From: Pseudomonadota bacterium
GTDB lineage: Bacteria; Desulfobacterota; Desulfobulbia; Desulfobulbales; SURF-16
Reading direction: 5' to 3'
NCBI GenBank assembly: GCA_018897105.1
Contig: JAHILF010000091.1
Coordinates: 1-64,000 of the forward strand
DNA: 64,000 bases
This document shows, in pieces, positions 36,333 to 45,521 of this stretch; the first letter of the stretch is position 1, and each line of letters begins with the position of its first letter. The position numbers and the translations under genes are program-made. A model generated the notes under the pieces. It was not told where the DNA came from. It made no database searches and worked only from the letters and a program-made list of their open reading frames with translations.

Positions 36333-37679
36333 TTATTGGGTGTCAACTTGCAAATCATGCAGAATGGTCCCGCTTTCATAGCTGAGAGTGGCCTTGACCA
36401 GTTCGTGATCATTTTCCCTGGCAACGACCATGGCCCGGGCATGGTCAAGGGCCACCTGGGCATCGAGCAGATCAATCAGCGGCGACAATAAATTTTCATA
36501 GCGGACCTGCACCAGGCGTTGCCCTTCCTCGGTCATGAGCAGAGCCGACTGGGCCAGTTCGAGATTTTTCCTGGTTTCCTCAACCGACCGGTATGCCTCA
36601 TAAACCTTGAACTCCACCGCCTTTGTCAGACCCTGCAGATACTGCTCCGTCTCGGAAATCTGATGTTTGGCCTTTATCCGCTCGTATTCTCTTTTGGTGC
36701 CGTCAAAGAGCTGCCAGCGCAGCACGGCGGCCACCAGCCAGCTTTCCCCTTCGGAGCCGAGGGGTACATTATGGTCGTTCAGCATATAGGAGCCGGCCAG
36801 CCCGACGGTGGGCAGATAGCCGGCACTGGCCAAGGCCAGGTTTTTCCTGGCGTTTTCACGCTGCCCCTCCAAAGCCTTCACGTCCTCCCTCTGCAGGCTG
36901 GCCTGGTTGTAATAGTCCATTTCCATGAGCGGCAGATCCACCTGCTCCTGCCCCGCATCCACCGAATCATCCAGGCCGAGAAGCAGCCCCAGACCCTTCT
37001 TGGCCACATCATGATTTTTCTGGGCGCTCACCAGTTTCTGCTCCGCCTCGGCCAGGGCGGTGCGTGTCCGGAGGATATCGGAGTAGAGGCCAAGCCCGTT
37101 GTTAAACCGCAGCTCGCTCAACCTGACGTGCTCCCTGGCGTCATCAACCCCTTTTTCCGTAACATCCACATATTCCCGGCTGGTCCGCACCATGAGAAAG
37201 GTTTTGACCACTTCAAGCGCAATCTCTTCCTTTTTACGCAGATACTGCATACTTTCTATCTCATGCTGTTTCTTTGCCATATCCAGACCAATACTCGCCT
37301 GTCTGACAAAAAGCGGCTGTTCGATGGAAAACATGGTCTGGAAGTCGTTGATCGCATCGGGATTATTAAGGGAGTCGATAGCGAAATCCTGGGCGGTGAA
37401 GCGCTCCTGATTAAGCTTTGACATGAAGGAATAGGTTGGATTGGCGGTGCGCTGGAACTTTTCTTCGATGACTACAGAGGGCAGCAGGGAACTTCTGGCA
37501 ATGCCGATATCAGCCCGACTGGCCTCAAGCTGACTTTGACGGCCTTTCAGCTCATGATTGTTGGTAAAGCTTGCCAGAATGGCTTCCCGTAGACTGATGC
37601 TTTTCTCGATGCCGCTGGCAGGCGGAAGAAATGTTGCGTTCAAGCAAACAGCGACCAACAAAAAAATAACAGCTTTCAT
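36333..37679 (-). CDS. TolC-family outer-membrane efflux protein
   Basis: 448 residues: a signal peptide (KAVIFLLVAVCLNATF) and two OEP repeats rich in long helices, for example ISLREAILASFTNNHELKGRQSQLEASRADIG near the N-terminus and GEGDSWLVAAVLRWQLFDG-type beta strands in the second half. It makes the outer-membrane duct of the tripartite pump. The start at 37679 was preferred over 37727 for GGAGAG upstream and the signal peptide. It is the first gene of the operon, 15 nt before the adaptor. No regulator lies next to it; the nearest MarR gene is 15 kb away. Confidence 0.9.
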   Translation of the reverse strand: MKAVIFLLVAVCLNATFLPPASGIEKSISLREAILASFTNNHELKGRQSQLEASRADIGIARSSLLPSVVIEEKFQRTANPTYSFMSKLNQERFTAQDFAIDSLNNPDAINDFQTMFSIEQPLFVRQASIGLDMAKKQHEIESMQYLRKKEEIALEVVKTFLMVRTSREYVDVTEKGVDDAREHVRLSELRFNNGLGLYSDILRTRTALAEAEQKLVSAQKNHDVAKKGLGLLLGLDDSVDAGQEQVDLPLMEMDYYNQASLQREDVKALEGQRENARKNLALASAGYLPTVGLAGSYMLNDHNVPLGSEGESWLVAAVLRWQLFDGTKREYERIKAKHQISETEQYLQGLTKAVEFKVYEAYRSVEETRKNLELAQSALLMTEEGQRLVQVRYENLLSPLIDLLDAQVALDHARAMVVARENDHELVKATLSYESGTILHDLQVDTQ

Positions 37680-37929
37680 TCTCACTCTCTCCGGAATTGC
37701 CGTGAGGAACAGGGAACGGTCAATCACCGCCCCTTCATCCGTGCGGTCACATCAGCTGATAGATATTTGAATAAATGAGACAAATATGCAATAATCAGTA
37801 CTTTACATTTTCCGAACCATGCAGTCATCATGATTATACAAGAAATGTTTTTCTGCAAACGCCAATTTCGTCCGCATCGGAAACTCAGACCATGATGCAT
37901 GGTGCAATCTAATACCTGGATAACGAAAA

Positions 37930-39009
37930 ATGCAAAACAAATCCATATTTCTGTTATGTTGTTTTCTTAATTTTTTCTGCTCCTCCGTCATGGCAGGCGA
38001 AAAACAGAATCCCGGCGGCAAACTCATTGTCGGCATCAAGGAGACGCCTCCCTTTTCCTTGAAGGGAACGGACGGACACTGGCAGGGTATCAGCATCGAC
38101 CTCTGGGAGTCCATTGCCGCAGAACTCGGTTTATCCTATGAATACCGGGAACTGCCGCTGCAGGGCATTCTCGACGGCCTGCGCGATCACAGTCTGGATG
38201 TGGGCTTCTCTGCCCTTACCATCACCGCAGAGAGGGAAAAACTCCTTGACTTCACCCACCCCTTTTATACCACCGGTTTGGGAATCGCGACAAAAAAGGG
38301 GGAAAGTGAAGGCCTGTTCGCCTTTGTCAAACGATTCCTGTCTCTGAACTTTCTCAAAGCTGTCTTCTCCCTTGCCGTGCTTGTCGGTGCCGTGGGCCTG
38401 CTGATCTGGCTCCTGGAAAAGGACAAAAACAGGGAACAGTTCGGGGGCACACCGGCGAAAGGTCTCGGTGCGGCCTTCTGGTGGTCTGCCGTTACCATGA
38501 CCACCGTTGGTTATGGCGACAAGGCGCCAAAAACCCCGGGGGGAAGAATCATTGCCACCATCTGGATGTTTATGGCGATTATTGTCATTTCAAGTTTCAC
38601 CGCCGCCATCACCTCTTCTCTGACCATTTCCAACCTGCAGTCACTGGTCAAGGGTCCTGAAGACCTTCCCCGGGTGCGGGTGGGCACCATGGCCTCCTCA
38701 ACAAGTTCCGCTTACCTTGATCAAAGGCACATCAGCTACCAGACCTTTCCCAACGCCGCGGCCGGCCTGCAAGCCCTGGCCGCCGGCAATATCGAGGCCC
38801 TGGTCTACGACGCTCCCACCCTGCGTTACCTGGTGAAAAATGAGTATGACAACGAACTGATGGTCCTGAAACAAATCTTGCAGACCCAGCAGTACGGCAT
38901 CGGTGTTCCCAGCGGCAGCCCACTCCGGGAGCAGATAAACCGTGTCCTGCTGACACAACTGGATCAACAGCAATGGCATGATCTTCTTTTTAACTATCTG
39001 GGGCAATAG
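37930..39009 (+). CDS. GluR0-like ligand-gated potassium channel
   Basis: 359 residues. A signal peptide (1-22) is followed by the first lobe of a periplasmic amino-acid-binding domain (about 30-125; IKETPPFSLKGTDGHWQGIS, then ALTITAEREKLLDFTHPFY with the ligand-binding Arg102). Next come TM1 (about 143-161), a re-entrant pore loop with the K+ filter TVGYGD at 192-197, and TM2 (about 207-230) ending SFTAAITSSLTI, comparable to the SYTANLAAFLT motif of glutamate receptors. The second lobe of the binding domain runs from about 235 to 355. This is the exact architecture of prokaryotic ionotropic glutamate receptors. The ligand is unknown. The MscS-type gene starts 26 nt downstream. Confidence 0.93.
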   Translation: MQNKSIFLLCCFLNFFCSSVMAGEKQNPGGKLIVGIKETPPFSLKGTDGHWQGISIDLWESIAAELGLSYEYRELPLQGILDGLRDHSLDVGFSALTITAEREKLLDFTHPFYTTGLGIATKKGESEGLFAFVKRFLSLNFLKAVFSLAVLVGAVGLLIWLLEKDKNREQFGGTPAKGLGAAFWWSAVTMTTVGYGDKAPKTPGGRIIATIWMFMAIIVISSFTAAITSSLTISNLQSLVKGPEDLPRVRVGTMASSTSSAYLDQRHISYQTFPNAAAGLQALAAGNIEALVYDAPTLRYLVKNEYDNELMVLKQILQTQQYGIGVPSGSPLREQINRVLLTQLDQQQWHDLLFNYLGQ

Positions 39010-39035
39010 CCCTTTCATCAACATGGGGGAAAAGA

Positions 39036-39668
39036 GTGAACAACCTTATTTCCGAAAAATATGCTGACATCGGCCTCGTTGTTTTAAGCATCCTGCTGGT
39101 CATTGTGCTGGGTTTTTTTATCTATTTCTTTCTGAAACGGAGTCTGAAAATCCTTCTTGCCAAAAATACGGTCAATGAGACTTTTTACCTGATGGCTAAA
39201 AATGTTCTCAAATGGCTGATCTTTCTCTCCGTGTTCATTATCATTCTCCAGCAAATCGGCATCAAGCTCAACTCAATTTTCGCCGTGCTGCTGACCCTGG
39301 CCGGCATGGTTGCCATCGGCTTTATCGCCGTCTGGAGCATTCTCAGCAACCTGTCCTGCGCCCTGTTTCTCATCCTTTTCAATATGTTTCAGATTGGCGA
39401 TGAGATAGAGATCATGGAGACGGTGGGCGGCCCTGGTATGAAAGGCAGGGTGCACGATTTCAATGTCATGTTCACTTCACTGGTAGAGGATGCAGTTGAC
39501 GGCAACGAGGGTTTCGTCACCCAGATTCCCAATAATATTTTTTTCCAGAAGACCATCCGCAGGAAAAAAGGGAGTAAGACCGTGAATCTTGGCCAGCACC
39601 TGCTCAGCAAACCGGTGTTTCAGCTGAAGAAACCGGACAGTTCACCAGACAAAGCAGCTCCCCGCTGA
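39036..39668 (+). CDS. MscS-family mechanosensitive channel, short
   Basis: 210 residues with three hydrophobic segments (about 11-33, 52-72, 78-115). The last is the MscS pore helix region, followed by the beta domain (QIGDEIEIMETVGGPGMKGRVHDFN, then QIPNNIFFQKTIRRKKG). It lacks the large C-terminal alpha/beta vestibule of E. coli MscS (286 aa) and ends in a Lys/Pro tail. The start is GTG 39036, with GGGGGAAAAGA before it. It is probably co-transcribed with the GluR0-like channel, so the pair may couple ligand and tension signals; this is an inference. Confidence 0.87.
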   Translation: MNNLISEKYADIGLVVLSILLVIVLGFFIYFFLKRSLKILLAKNTVNETFYLMAKNVLKWLIFLSVFIIILQQIGIKLNSIFAVLLTLAGMVAIGFIAVWSILSNLSCALFLILFNMFQIGDEIEIMETVGGPGMKGRVHDFNVMFTSLVEDAVDGNEGFVTQIPNNIFFQKTIRRKKGSKTVNLGQHLLSKPVFQLKKPDSSPDKAAPR

Positions 39669-39860
39669 CCCTGTTGCCGTTCCTGCCGCACCAGGGGGAT
39701 CATTTCTGGCAGGTTAGTGAAAAAGGCGGAAGGCATTGCAATTTTAAGGGTATTATGCGGTAAAAGTTTGTAAAGGCATATGTGATGCTTTTCAATTCGA
39801 ACCTGACATGAGCGACTCAACAGAAACCACTACAAAAACATTATCGGCAAGGAGACAACC

Positions 39861-40550
39861 ATGATCCCATTTAAGAATTTCTTCTGGCAAACCCTGACAG
39901 GTGCGGTGCTGGTCTTCTCTTTCTGCATAGGGGTTGCCGGTCAGGCCGAGGCCCAGACGGGGCAGCAGGCGGACCGCATCGAAAGAATTGCCGTGATGCC
40001 CTTTCTGCTGGGCGGCAGTGATGCCATCAAGGAACATAAGCTGGAGAAAAGCCTTGACTGCCAGCTGCGCGGCCTCTGCACTCTCATGGATGACCTGCAG
40101 TCGGACGCCGGCCAGATCCTGACCGACATCTTCCAGCAGGAACTGAAAAAAACCTATGGTGACAACGTTGTGCCCGCCGCCCAGGTACAAGCTGCCTATA
40201 ATAGTTTGACAGAAAAACAGAACAGAACCCCCAGGGAACTCGCCATGGAACTTGGCAAAGAGCTGCGAGCCGATCATGTCATGGTCGGCCTGGTCTGGCG
40301 CTACAAACAAAGGGAGGGCAGCTCCATGTCCGTGCAGTCCCCGGCCTCTGTGGCCTTTTCCGCTTATGTCGTCAAGGTGGCCGACGGCGCCCTGACCTGG
40401 AAAGCAAACTTTGACAAGACCCAGTCATCCTTATCCGAAAATCTCTTTGATGCGCCCATGTTTCTCAAACAGGGGATGAAATGGCTGACCGCCGAGGAGC
40501 TTGCCTCCTATGGTGCGGGAAAGATGCTCAAGGGGCTTGCTGACAAATAA
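39861..40550 (+). CDS. Exported protein with CsgG/TolB-N-like start, function unknown
   Basis: 229 residues. A signal peptide (residues 1-30, TLTGAVLVFSFCIGVAGQAEA) is followed by a mature domain that opens RIERIAVMPFLLGG and later shows LGKELRADHVMVGLVWRYKQREG and AYVVKVADGALTWKANFD. This pattern of an AVMPF strand, an ADHVM strand and a late VADG turn is shared by CsgG/LpoB-type and related periplasmic proteins of one alpha/beta domain. No lipobox is evident. AAGGAG precedes the ATG. It lies downstream of the two channel genes after a 192-nt gap. I do not recognise a specific family. Confidence 0.7.
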   Translation: MIPFKNFFWQTLTGAVLVFSFCIGVAGQAEAQTGQQADRIERIAVMPFLLGGSDAIKEHKLEKSLDCQLRGLCTLMDDLQSDAGQILTDIFQQELKKTYGDNVVPAAQVQAAYNSLTEKQNRTPRELAMELGKELRADHVMVGLVWRYKQREGSSMSVQSPASVAFSAYVVKVADGALTWKANFDKTQSSLSENLFDAPMFLKQGMKWLTAEELASYGAGKMLKGLADK

Positions 40551-40915
40551 AGCTGTTTGTCGGTTATTTCTCTTTTCAGCTAGCTTTACTGACCTGGTTA
40601 CGTTGAAATATCAGGGGATTTTTTTCCCATCGGTGGTATGACAGATCTGGATATTATCCATAATGGGTAAATATCGGCTAGAAACAGTTGCTGCTCATAA
40701 ATATCGTTTGGCAATTCCTTTCATAAGTGATAATTGTCGATAAATCATATAATTGCAGATGGTCTGGCAAAATTAATGTTTCGTATTTATTGTCCTTGAG
40801 GGCAAAACACCGGCACCGAATTTTCGTGACGATAAATCAGTAATTTATCATGCACTGTACGGCTGTCGAATTTTACAATACCGATGTCAACTGTAAAGAC
40901 AGGAATACAGTATAT
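40551..40915. other. Intergenic region before the type I restriction remnant
   Basis: AT-rich, no credible gene. Its 3' part (40816-40870) is a copy of the dispersed palindromic repeat and marks the left edge of the hsd region. Confidence 0.5.
40816..40870. repeat. Dispersed repeat family, copy 2
   Basis: Nearly identical, in inverted orientation, to 52589-52643: CGAATTTTCGTGACGATAAA, a central TTTATC/GATAAA palindrome, then TGCACTGTACGGCTGTCGAA. It is also related to 138-198. It abuts the start of hsdM. Confidence 0.82.
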
Positions 40916-42484
40916 ATGGCTGGAAACAACGAACTGGAAAAAACCCTGTGGGCGGCGGCGGACAAGCTCCGTTCCAGCATGGACGCCGCAGAGTACAAAC
41001 ATATTGTCCTTGGTCTGATCTTTCTGAAATACATCTCGGATGCCTTTCAAGATCTGCACGAAAAGCTCAAGGCGGGCGCAGGGGAGTTTGCAGGGGCCGA
41101 TCCTGAGGATGCCGACGAGTACCTGGCCCACAACATTTTCTTCGTGCCGGAAAAGGCCCGTTGGCAGTTTCTGCAGGACCATGCCAAGCAACCGGAGATC
41201 GGCAAGTGGCTCGACGAGGCCATGGACGCCATCGAGAAGATCAACCCCTCGCTCAAGGGGGTGCTGCCCAAGATCTACGCCGACCCGGAACTGAACAAGC
41301 AGCGCCTGGGCGAACTCATCGACCTGATCGGCACCATTGGCTTCAACCAGAGTGGCCACCAGGCCAAGGATCTGCTGGGGCGGGTCTATGAATATTTTCT
41401 TGGCCAGTTTGCCGATGCCGAAGGAAAGAAAGGAGGCCAGTTCTGGACTCCGCAAAGCATCGTCAAGGTGTTGGTCGCCATGCTCGAACCTTACCACGGT
41501 CGGATCTATGACGGTTGCTGCGGCAGCGGCGGCATGTTCGTGCAGAGCGAACGCTTTGTGGAGGAGCACCAGGGCAACATCAAGGATCTTTCCATTTACG
41601 GTCAGGAATCCAACCCCACCACCCTGCGTCTGGCCAAGATGAATCTGGCCATTCGCGGCATCGATGCAAAAATCGAGTTGGGAGATACCTTTTTAAACGA
41701 TAAACACAAAGACCTGAAGGCCGACTTCATTCTCGCCAATCCGCCCTTCAACGTAAGCGACTGGAGCGGCGAACACCTGCGTGACGACCATCGCTGGAAA
41801 TACGGGCCGCCTCCACCGCCTATCGGCAACGCCAACTATGCCTGGTTGCAGCACTTCGCCCATAAGCTCAGCCCCAGCGGCACGGCCGGGATCGTGCTGG
41901 CCAACGGCAGCATGAACTCCAACACCGGCGGCGAGGGCGAGATCAGGAAAAACATGATCGAGGCCGGGCTGATCGACTGCATGGTGGCCCTGCCTGCTCA
42001 GCTCTTTTACAATACCATGATCCCCGCCTGCCTGTGGTTTCTGGCCCGCAACAAAACCAACGGCAAATTCCGCAAACGTTCGTGTGAGATCCTCTTTATC
42101 GACGCCCGCAAGCTCGGCTCCATGATCAACCGCCGCAACAGGGAGTTTTCGGACGACGACATCGCCCTGATCACCGGCACCTACCACGCCTGGCGAAATG
42201 TCGGACCGGGTTCCGTAGGGGCGGGTTTGGAACCCGCCCCTACGACGACATACCGTGACATCCCTGGTTTCTGCAAGTCGGCCACCCTTGAAGAGGTGCG
42301 GAAGAACAACCATGTTCTCATGCCGGGCCGCTATGTCGGCACCGAGGCGGAGGAGGACGACGGCATCCCCTTTGATGAAAAGATGAAGACCCTCACCGCC
42401 AAACTGGCGGAGCAGTTTACCAGGGGCAGAGAGCTGGAGAATACCATTCGCGAGAACCTGAAGAGGATCGGCTATGAGTTCTGA
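40916..42484 (+). CDS. hsdM: Type I restriction-modification DNA methyltransferase subunit
   Basis: N6-adenine methyltransferase, 522 residues. The N-terminal helical HsdM domain begins [23 protein letters not shown]-binding motif I is GCCGSGGMF (about 199-207) and the catalytic motif IV is NPPFN (about 274-278). The C-terminal end [16 protein letters not shown].. resembles the HsdS-contact region. A 15-18-residue in-frame insertion near 430-445 ([13 protein letters not shown]) comes from a palindromic repeat. ATG 40916 matches the usual HsdM start; an upstream ATG at 40850 falls in the dispersed repeat. No hsdS is present, so it is probably inactive as a complex or depends on a specificity subunit elsewhere. 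Confidence 0.9.
   Translation: MAGNNELEKTLWAAADKLRSSMDAAEYKHIVLGLIFLKYISDAFQDLHEKLKAGAGEFAGADPEDADEYLAHNIFFVPEKARWQFLQDHAKQPEIGKWLDEAMDAIEKINPSLKGVLPKIYADPELNKQRLGELIDLIGTIGFNQSGHQAKDLLGRVYEYFLGQFADAEGKKGGQFWTPQSIVKVLVAMLEPYHGRIYDGCCGSGGMFVQSERFVEEHQGNIKDLSIYGQESNPTTLRLAKMNLAIRGIDAKIELGDTFLNDKHKDLKADFILANPPFNVSDWSGEHLRDDHRWKYGPPPPPIGNANYAWLQHFAHKLSPSGTAGIVLANGSMNSNTGGEGEIRKNMIEAGLIDCMVALPAQLFYNTMIPACLWFLARNKTNGKFRKRSCEILFIDARKLGSMINRRNREFSDDDIALITGTYHAWRNVGPGSVGAGLEPAPTTTYRDIPGFCKSATLEEVRKNNHVLMPGRYVGTEAEEDDGIPFDEKMKTLTAKLAEQFTRGRELENTIRENLKRIGYEF
42215..42243. repeat. REP-like palindrome inside hsdM
   Basis: GTAGGGGCGGGTT - TGG - AACCCGCCCCTAC: perfect 13-bp arms and a 3-base loop. It sits in frame in hsdM and adds residues absent from usual HsdM proteins between YHAWR and [22 protein letters not shown]-type palindromes are common intergenic REP elements, rarely coding. 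Confidence 0.85.
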
Positions 42485-42505
42485 TGCGAACGTGTTGGGG
42501 GACTG

Positions 42506-43300
42506 ATGAAAAAGGAGAATAACATTAAAGGAAACCCCGTGGATGTCCGTAAGACAAGGGGCTCTGCAAAACCCGAAGTGATAATGCCCGTGCCGGCCAG
42601 TCTCCTGGAGATGCCCGAAGGATATGCGGACTTTTTTTCGGAGTTGAAGGAACGTATCGCCTGCAATCGCATCAAGGCCGTGTTATCTGCCAATTCGGCC
42701 ATGGTGCTCATGTATTGGGATATTGGCCAAGCCATCCTTGGCCGCCAACAGAAGGAAGGTTGGGGAGCCAAGGTCATTGACCGGCTCTCGCATGACCTGA
42801 AAAAGGCTTTCCCGGACATGACCGGATTTTCACCCCGAAATCTGAAATACATGCGTAAATTCGCAGAATCGTGGCCCGAACGACCAATCGTGCAAGAGGC
42901 CCTTGCACAAATCACCTGGTACCATAACCTGGCACTGTTGGAGAAAGTAGACGATTCGAATACCCGATTGTGGTACGCAAAGAAAACATTGGAAAATGGT
43001 TGGAGTCGCAACATCCTGGCAATCCAGATTGAAACCCGTCTACACGAGCGGCAGGGTAAGGCGATCAACAATTTTCAAGTCGCTTTACCACCGGCTGATT
43101 CGGACATGGCCGCCCAGATTTTCAAAGATCCTTACGTCTTTGACTTTCTTGGTACTGACGACCCGCGTCGCGAGGCAGAACTGGAGCAGAAACTGATCGA
43201 TCATATCCAGCAGTTCCTGCTGGAGCTTGGCCAGGATCGAGCTTTCCCAGACAGACAAGCAGGTGCTGGACGAGCGGGTGGAAGAGGTCACCGAGGGTGA
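42506..43300 (+). pseudogene. DUF1016/YhcG-type gene truncated at the hsdR junction
   Basis: The product begins as a DUF1016 N-terminal (winged-helix-like) protein: LKERIACNRIKAVLSANSAM, YWDIGQAIL, DRLSHDLKKAFPDMTGFSPRN and ITWYHNLALLEKV, then the linker KDPYVFDFLGTDDPRREAEL to about LLELGQ at 43223. The PD-(D/E)XK nuclease domain should follow but is missing. The next 25 codons (DRAFPDRQAGAGRAGGRGHR) are an out-of-frame reading of hsdR. These proteins often sit inside type I loci. The nuclease-less product is unlikely to work. Confidence 0.85.
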
Positions 43301-44930
43301 CGAGCTGACCGAGCGGCAGAAGTGTTTTGCCCGCTGGACCGGCAAGGAGGCGGTGGTGGGCAGTGAGGGGCGCTTGCAGCAGGTGGCAGGCGATCTGGTC
43401 CACCATTTTGAACAGCGGCTCGCGGCGGCGGACGGCAAGGGGATGATCGTCTGCATGAGCCGCCGGATCTGTGTCGAACTGCATGCCCAGATCATCAAAC
43501 TGCGGCCGCACTGGCATGACGCCGATGACGACCAGGGCACGATCAAGGTTATCATGACCAGCTCGGCCAGTGATCCACTTTCCTGACAGGAGCATATCCG
43601 CAACAAGCCGCGCCGCAAGGCCATCGGCGACCGGCTGAAGGACCCGAAAGATCCGTTGCGGCTGGTGATTGTCCGGGATATGTGGCTGACCGGCTTTGAT
43701 GCCCCCTGTCTGCATACGCTTTACATCGACAAACCGATGAACGGCCACAATCTCATGCAGGCCATTGCCAGGGTCAACCGGGTATTCGGTGACAAGGAAG
43801 GCGGCTTGATTGTCGATTACATCGGCATTGCCCAGGACCTGAAAAACGCCCTGGCCGTTTACACCGAAAGCAAGGGCAAAGGCCGGCTGGCCTACGATCA
43901 GGAAGAGGCCGTGGCCAGGATGCTCACGCTTTACGAAATCGTCGGCGATATGTTCGGCACCTTCGACTATCACCGCTACTTCGCCCTGGAGCCGAAGGCC
44001 AAACTCAATTTCATTCTGGATGCCGCAAACTTCATCGCTGCCCTGACGGATGAGCAGGACCGGAAGATGGTACGCAACGGCAAGGAGCGATTCAAGGAAA
44101 ACGTTGTCAAGCTGCAGAAGGCGTTCGGTCTCTCCGTCCCTCACCCCAAGGCCCTGACGATCAGGGATGACCTGGCTTTCTTTCAGGCGATCAAGTCCCG
44201 TTTCGCCAAATTTGACGAGCAGGGTAAGGCCCGCACCGATGAAGAGATTGAAACCGCCATCCGCCAGATAGTCAACGACGCCATCATTTCCCGGGATGTG
44301 ATCGATGTCTTTGATGCCGCCGGCATCAGGAAACCGGATATCTCTATCCTTTCGGATGAGTTTTTGTCCGAGATTCAGGGCATGGAGCGGAAAAATCTTG
44401 CCCTGGAACTGCTGAAACGCCTCTTGAACGATGAAATCAAGAACCGGGCGAAAACGAACCTGATCCAGGGCCGAAAGTTTTCCGAGATGCTGGCCGATGC
44501 CGTCAAACGTTACCAGAACGGTCTGATCGATTCAGCGAAAATCATCGAGGAACTGATTCAGCTTGCCCGAGATATCAAGGAAGCCGACAAGCGCGGCGAG
44601 AAACTGAATCTGCGAGTGGATGAACTCGCCTTTTACGATGCCTTGGCGGACAACCCCATCGCGGAAGCGATACTTGGCAACCAGATCCTGAAACAAATTG
44701 CCCATGAATTGGTTGAGAGCGTCAGAAGAAACACCTCCATCGATTGGCAGTTGAAGGAGAGCGTGCAGGCAAAGCTGCGGGTCCTAGTGAAACGAATCCT
44801 CAGAAAATACAAATACCCGCCGGATGACCCGAACACCGGGGAATATACCGCCTCGGTCAACAAGGTGCTTGATCAGGCAGAGTTGCTGGCGGATTTCTGG
44901 ACAAAAGATGAAAATGACACGAGAGGCTAA
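43227..44930 (+). pseudogene. hsdR: 3' half of type I restriction gene hsdR, with nonsense codon
   Basis: From the junction at about 43225 the frame reads ARIELSQTDKQVLDERVEEV and continues as the C-terminal half of HsdR. The DEAD-box motor end ([37 protein letters not shown], a motif V-like region; [20 protein letters not shown], motif VI) is followed by the helical C-terminal domain to 44930. A TGA at 43584-43586 replaces what should be Trp in DPLS-W-QEHIRNK. The N-terminal nuclease and first RecA domain are missing. The restriction subunit is thus destroyed by a deletion and a point mutation. Confidence 0.88.
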
Positions 44931-44971
44931 TAAGGCGCTACAAGGATTGCCAGCCATGACAGGTGAAACTG

Positions 44972-45409
44972 ATGGTGGAAGGTAAAAAGAAGGATAGTCT
45001 GCTATCCCAGATCTTAGTAGCGGTGGCAATCGCCCTTCTCGCAGGCGGCACAGCCCCCTGGTGGTGGAGCGAACTCAAGGATGTCTTCCGCATGAGAACA
45101 GGAGAAAGTCCTACAACTGCCGTGGAGAGGCCTCCAACCGAACCGCCGGTGGAATCCCTCAGACGCGCCTTAGAGGACTATGAGGCGGTGCATGCACTCT
45201 ATGGCCAGTCCAGACCGGTCGATAACTGTGTTGAAATTCGTGACATCGTTGAGCACATCCGGCTCTATGTCGGCAACGAACGGCTCGTCCCGGAGAGCTT
45301 TCGTTATACGGTCAAATATCCGGCACCGAAGTCTGTGCCAACAATTTCAGACCTGGCGATAGACCGGATCACCCGGATAAAAAACATAAAATCTCAATGT
45401 TTTGATTAG
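44972..45409 (+). CDS. Small membrane-anchored protein, function unknown
   Basis: 145 residues. A basic N-terminus (EGKKKDS) and one hydrophobic helix (about 11-28, QILVAVAIALLAGGTAPWWW) are followed by a Pro/Thr/Glu-rich linker and about 80 residues with a helical start (LRRALEDYEAVHALYGQS) and VEIRDIVEHIRLYVGNER. No family was recognised. The start ATG 44972 has AGGTG six bases upstream. It follows the hsdR remnant by 41 nt, so it may be a hitch-hiker of the restriction island. The codon pattern looks like a real gene. Confidence 0.6.
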   Translation: MVEGKKKDSLLSQILVAVAIALLAGGTAPWWWSELKDVFRMRTGESPTTAVERPPTEPPVESLRRALEDYEAVHALYGQSRPVDNCVEIRDIVEHIRLYVGNERLVPESFRYTVKYPAPKSVPTISDLAIDRITRIKNIKSQCFD

Positions 45410-45521
45410 CCTTGCGGATGTCGTGCTGGAAATTTTTAAAACTTCGCACTATGCTTGTCCTACATAAAACGCAAATCCTAGGGCAACACCTTCATCCAGC
45501 AGAGAAAGGAGAAAAACCGCA

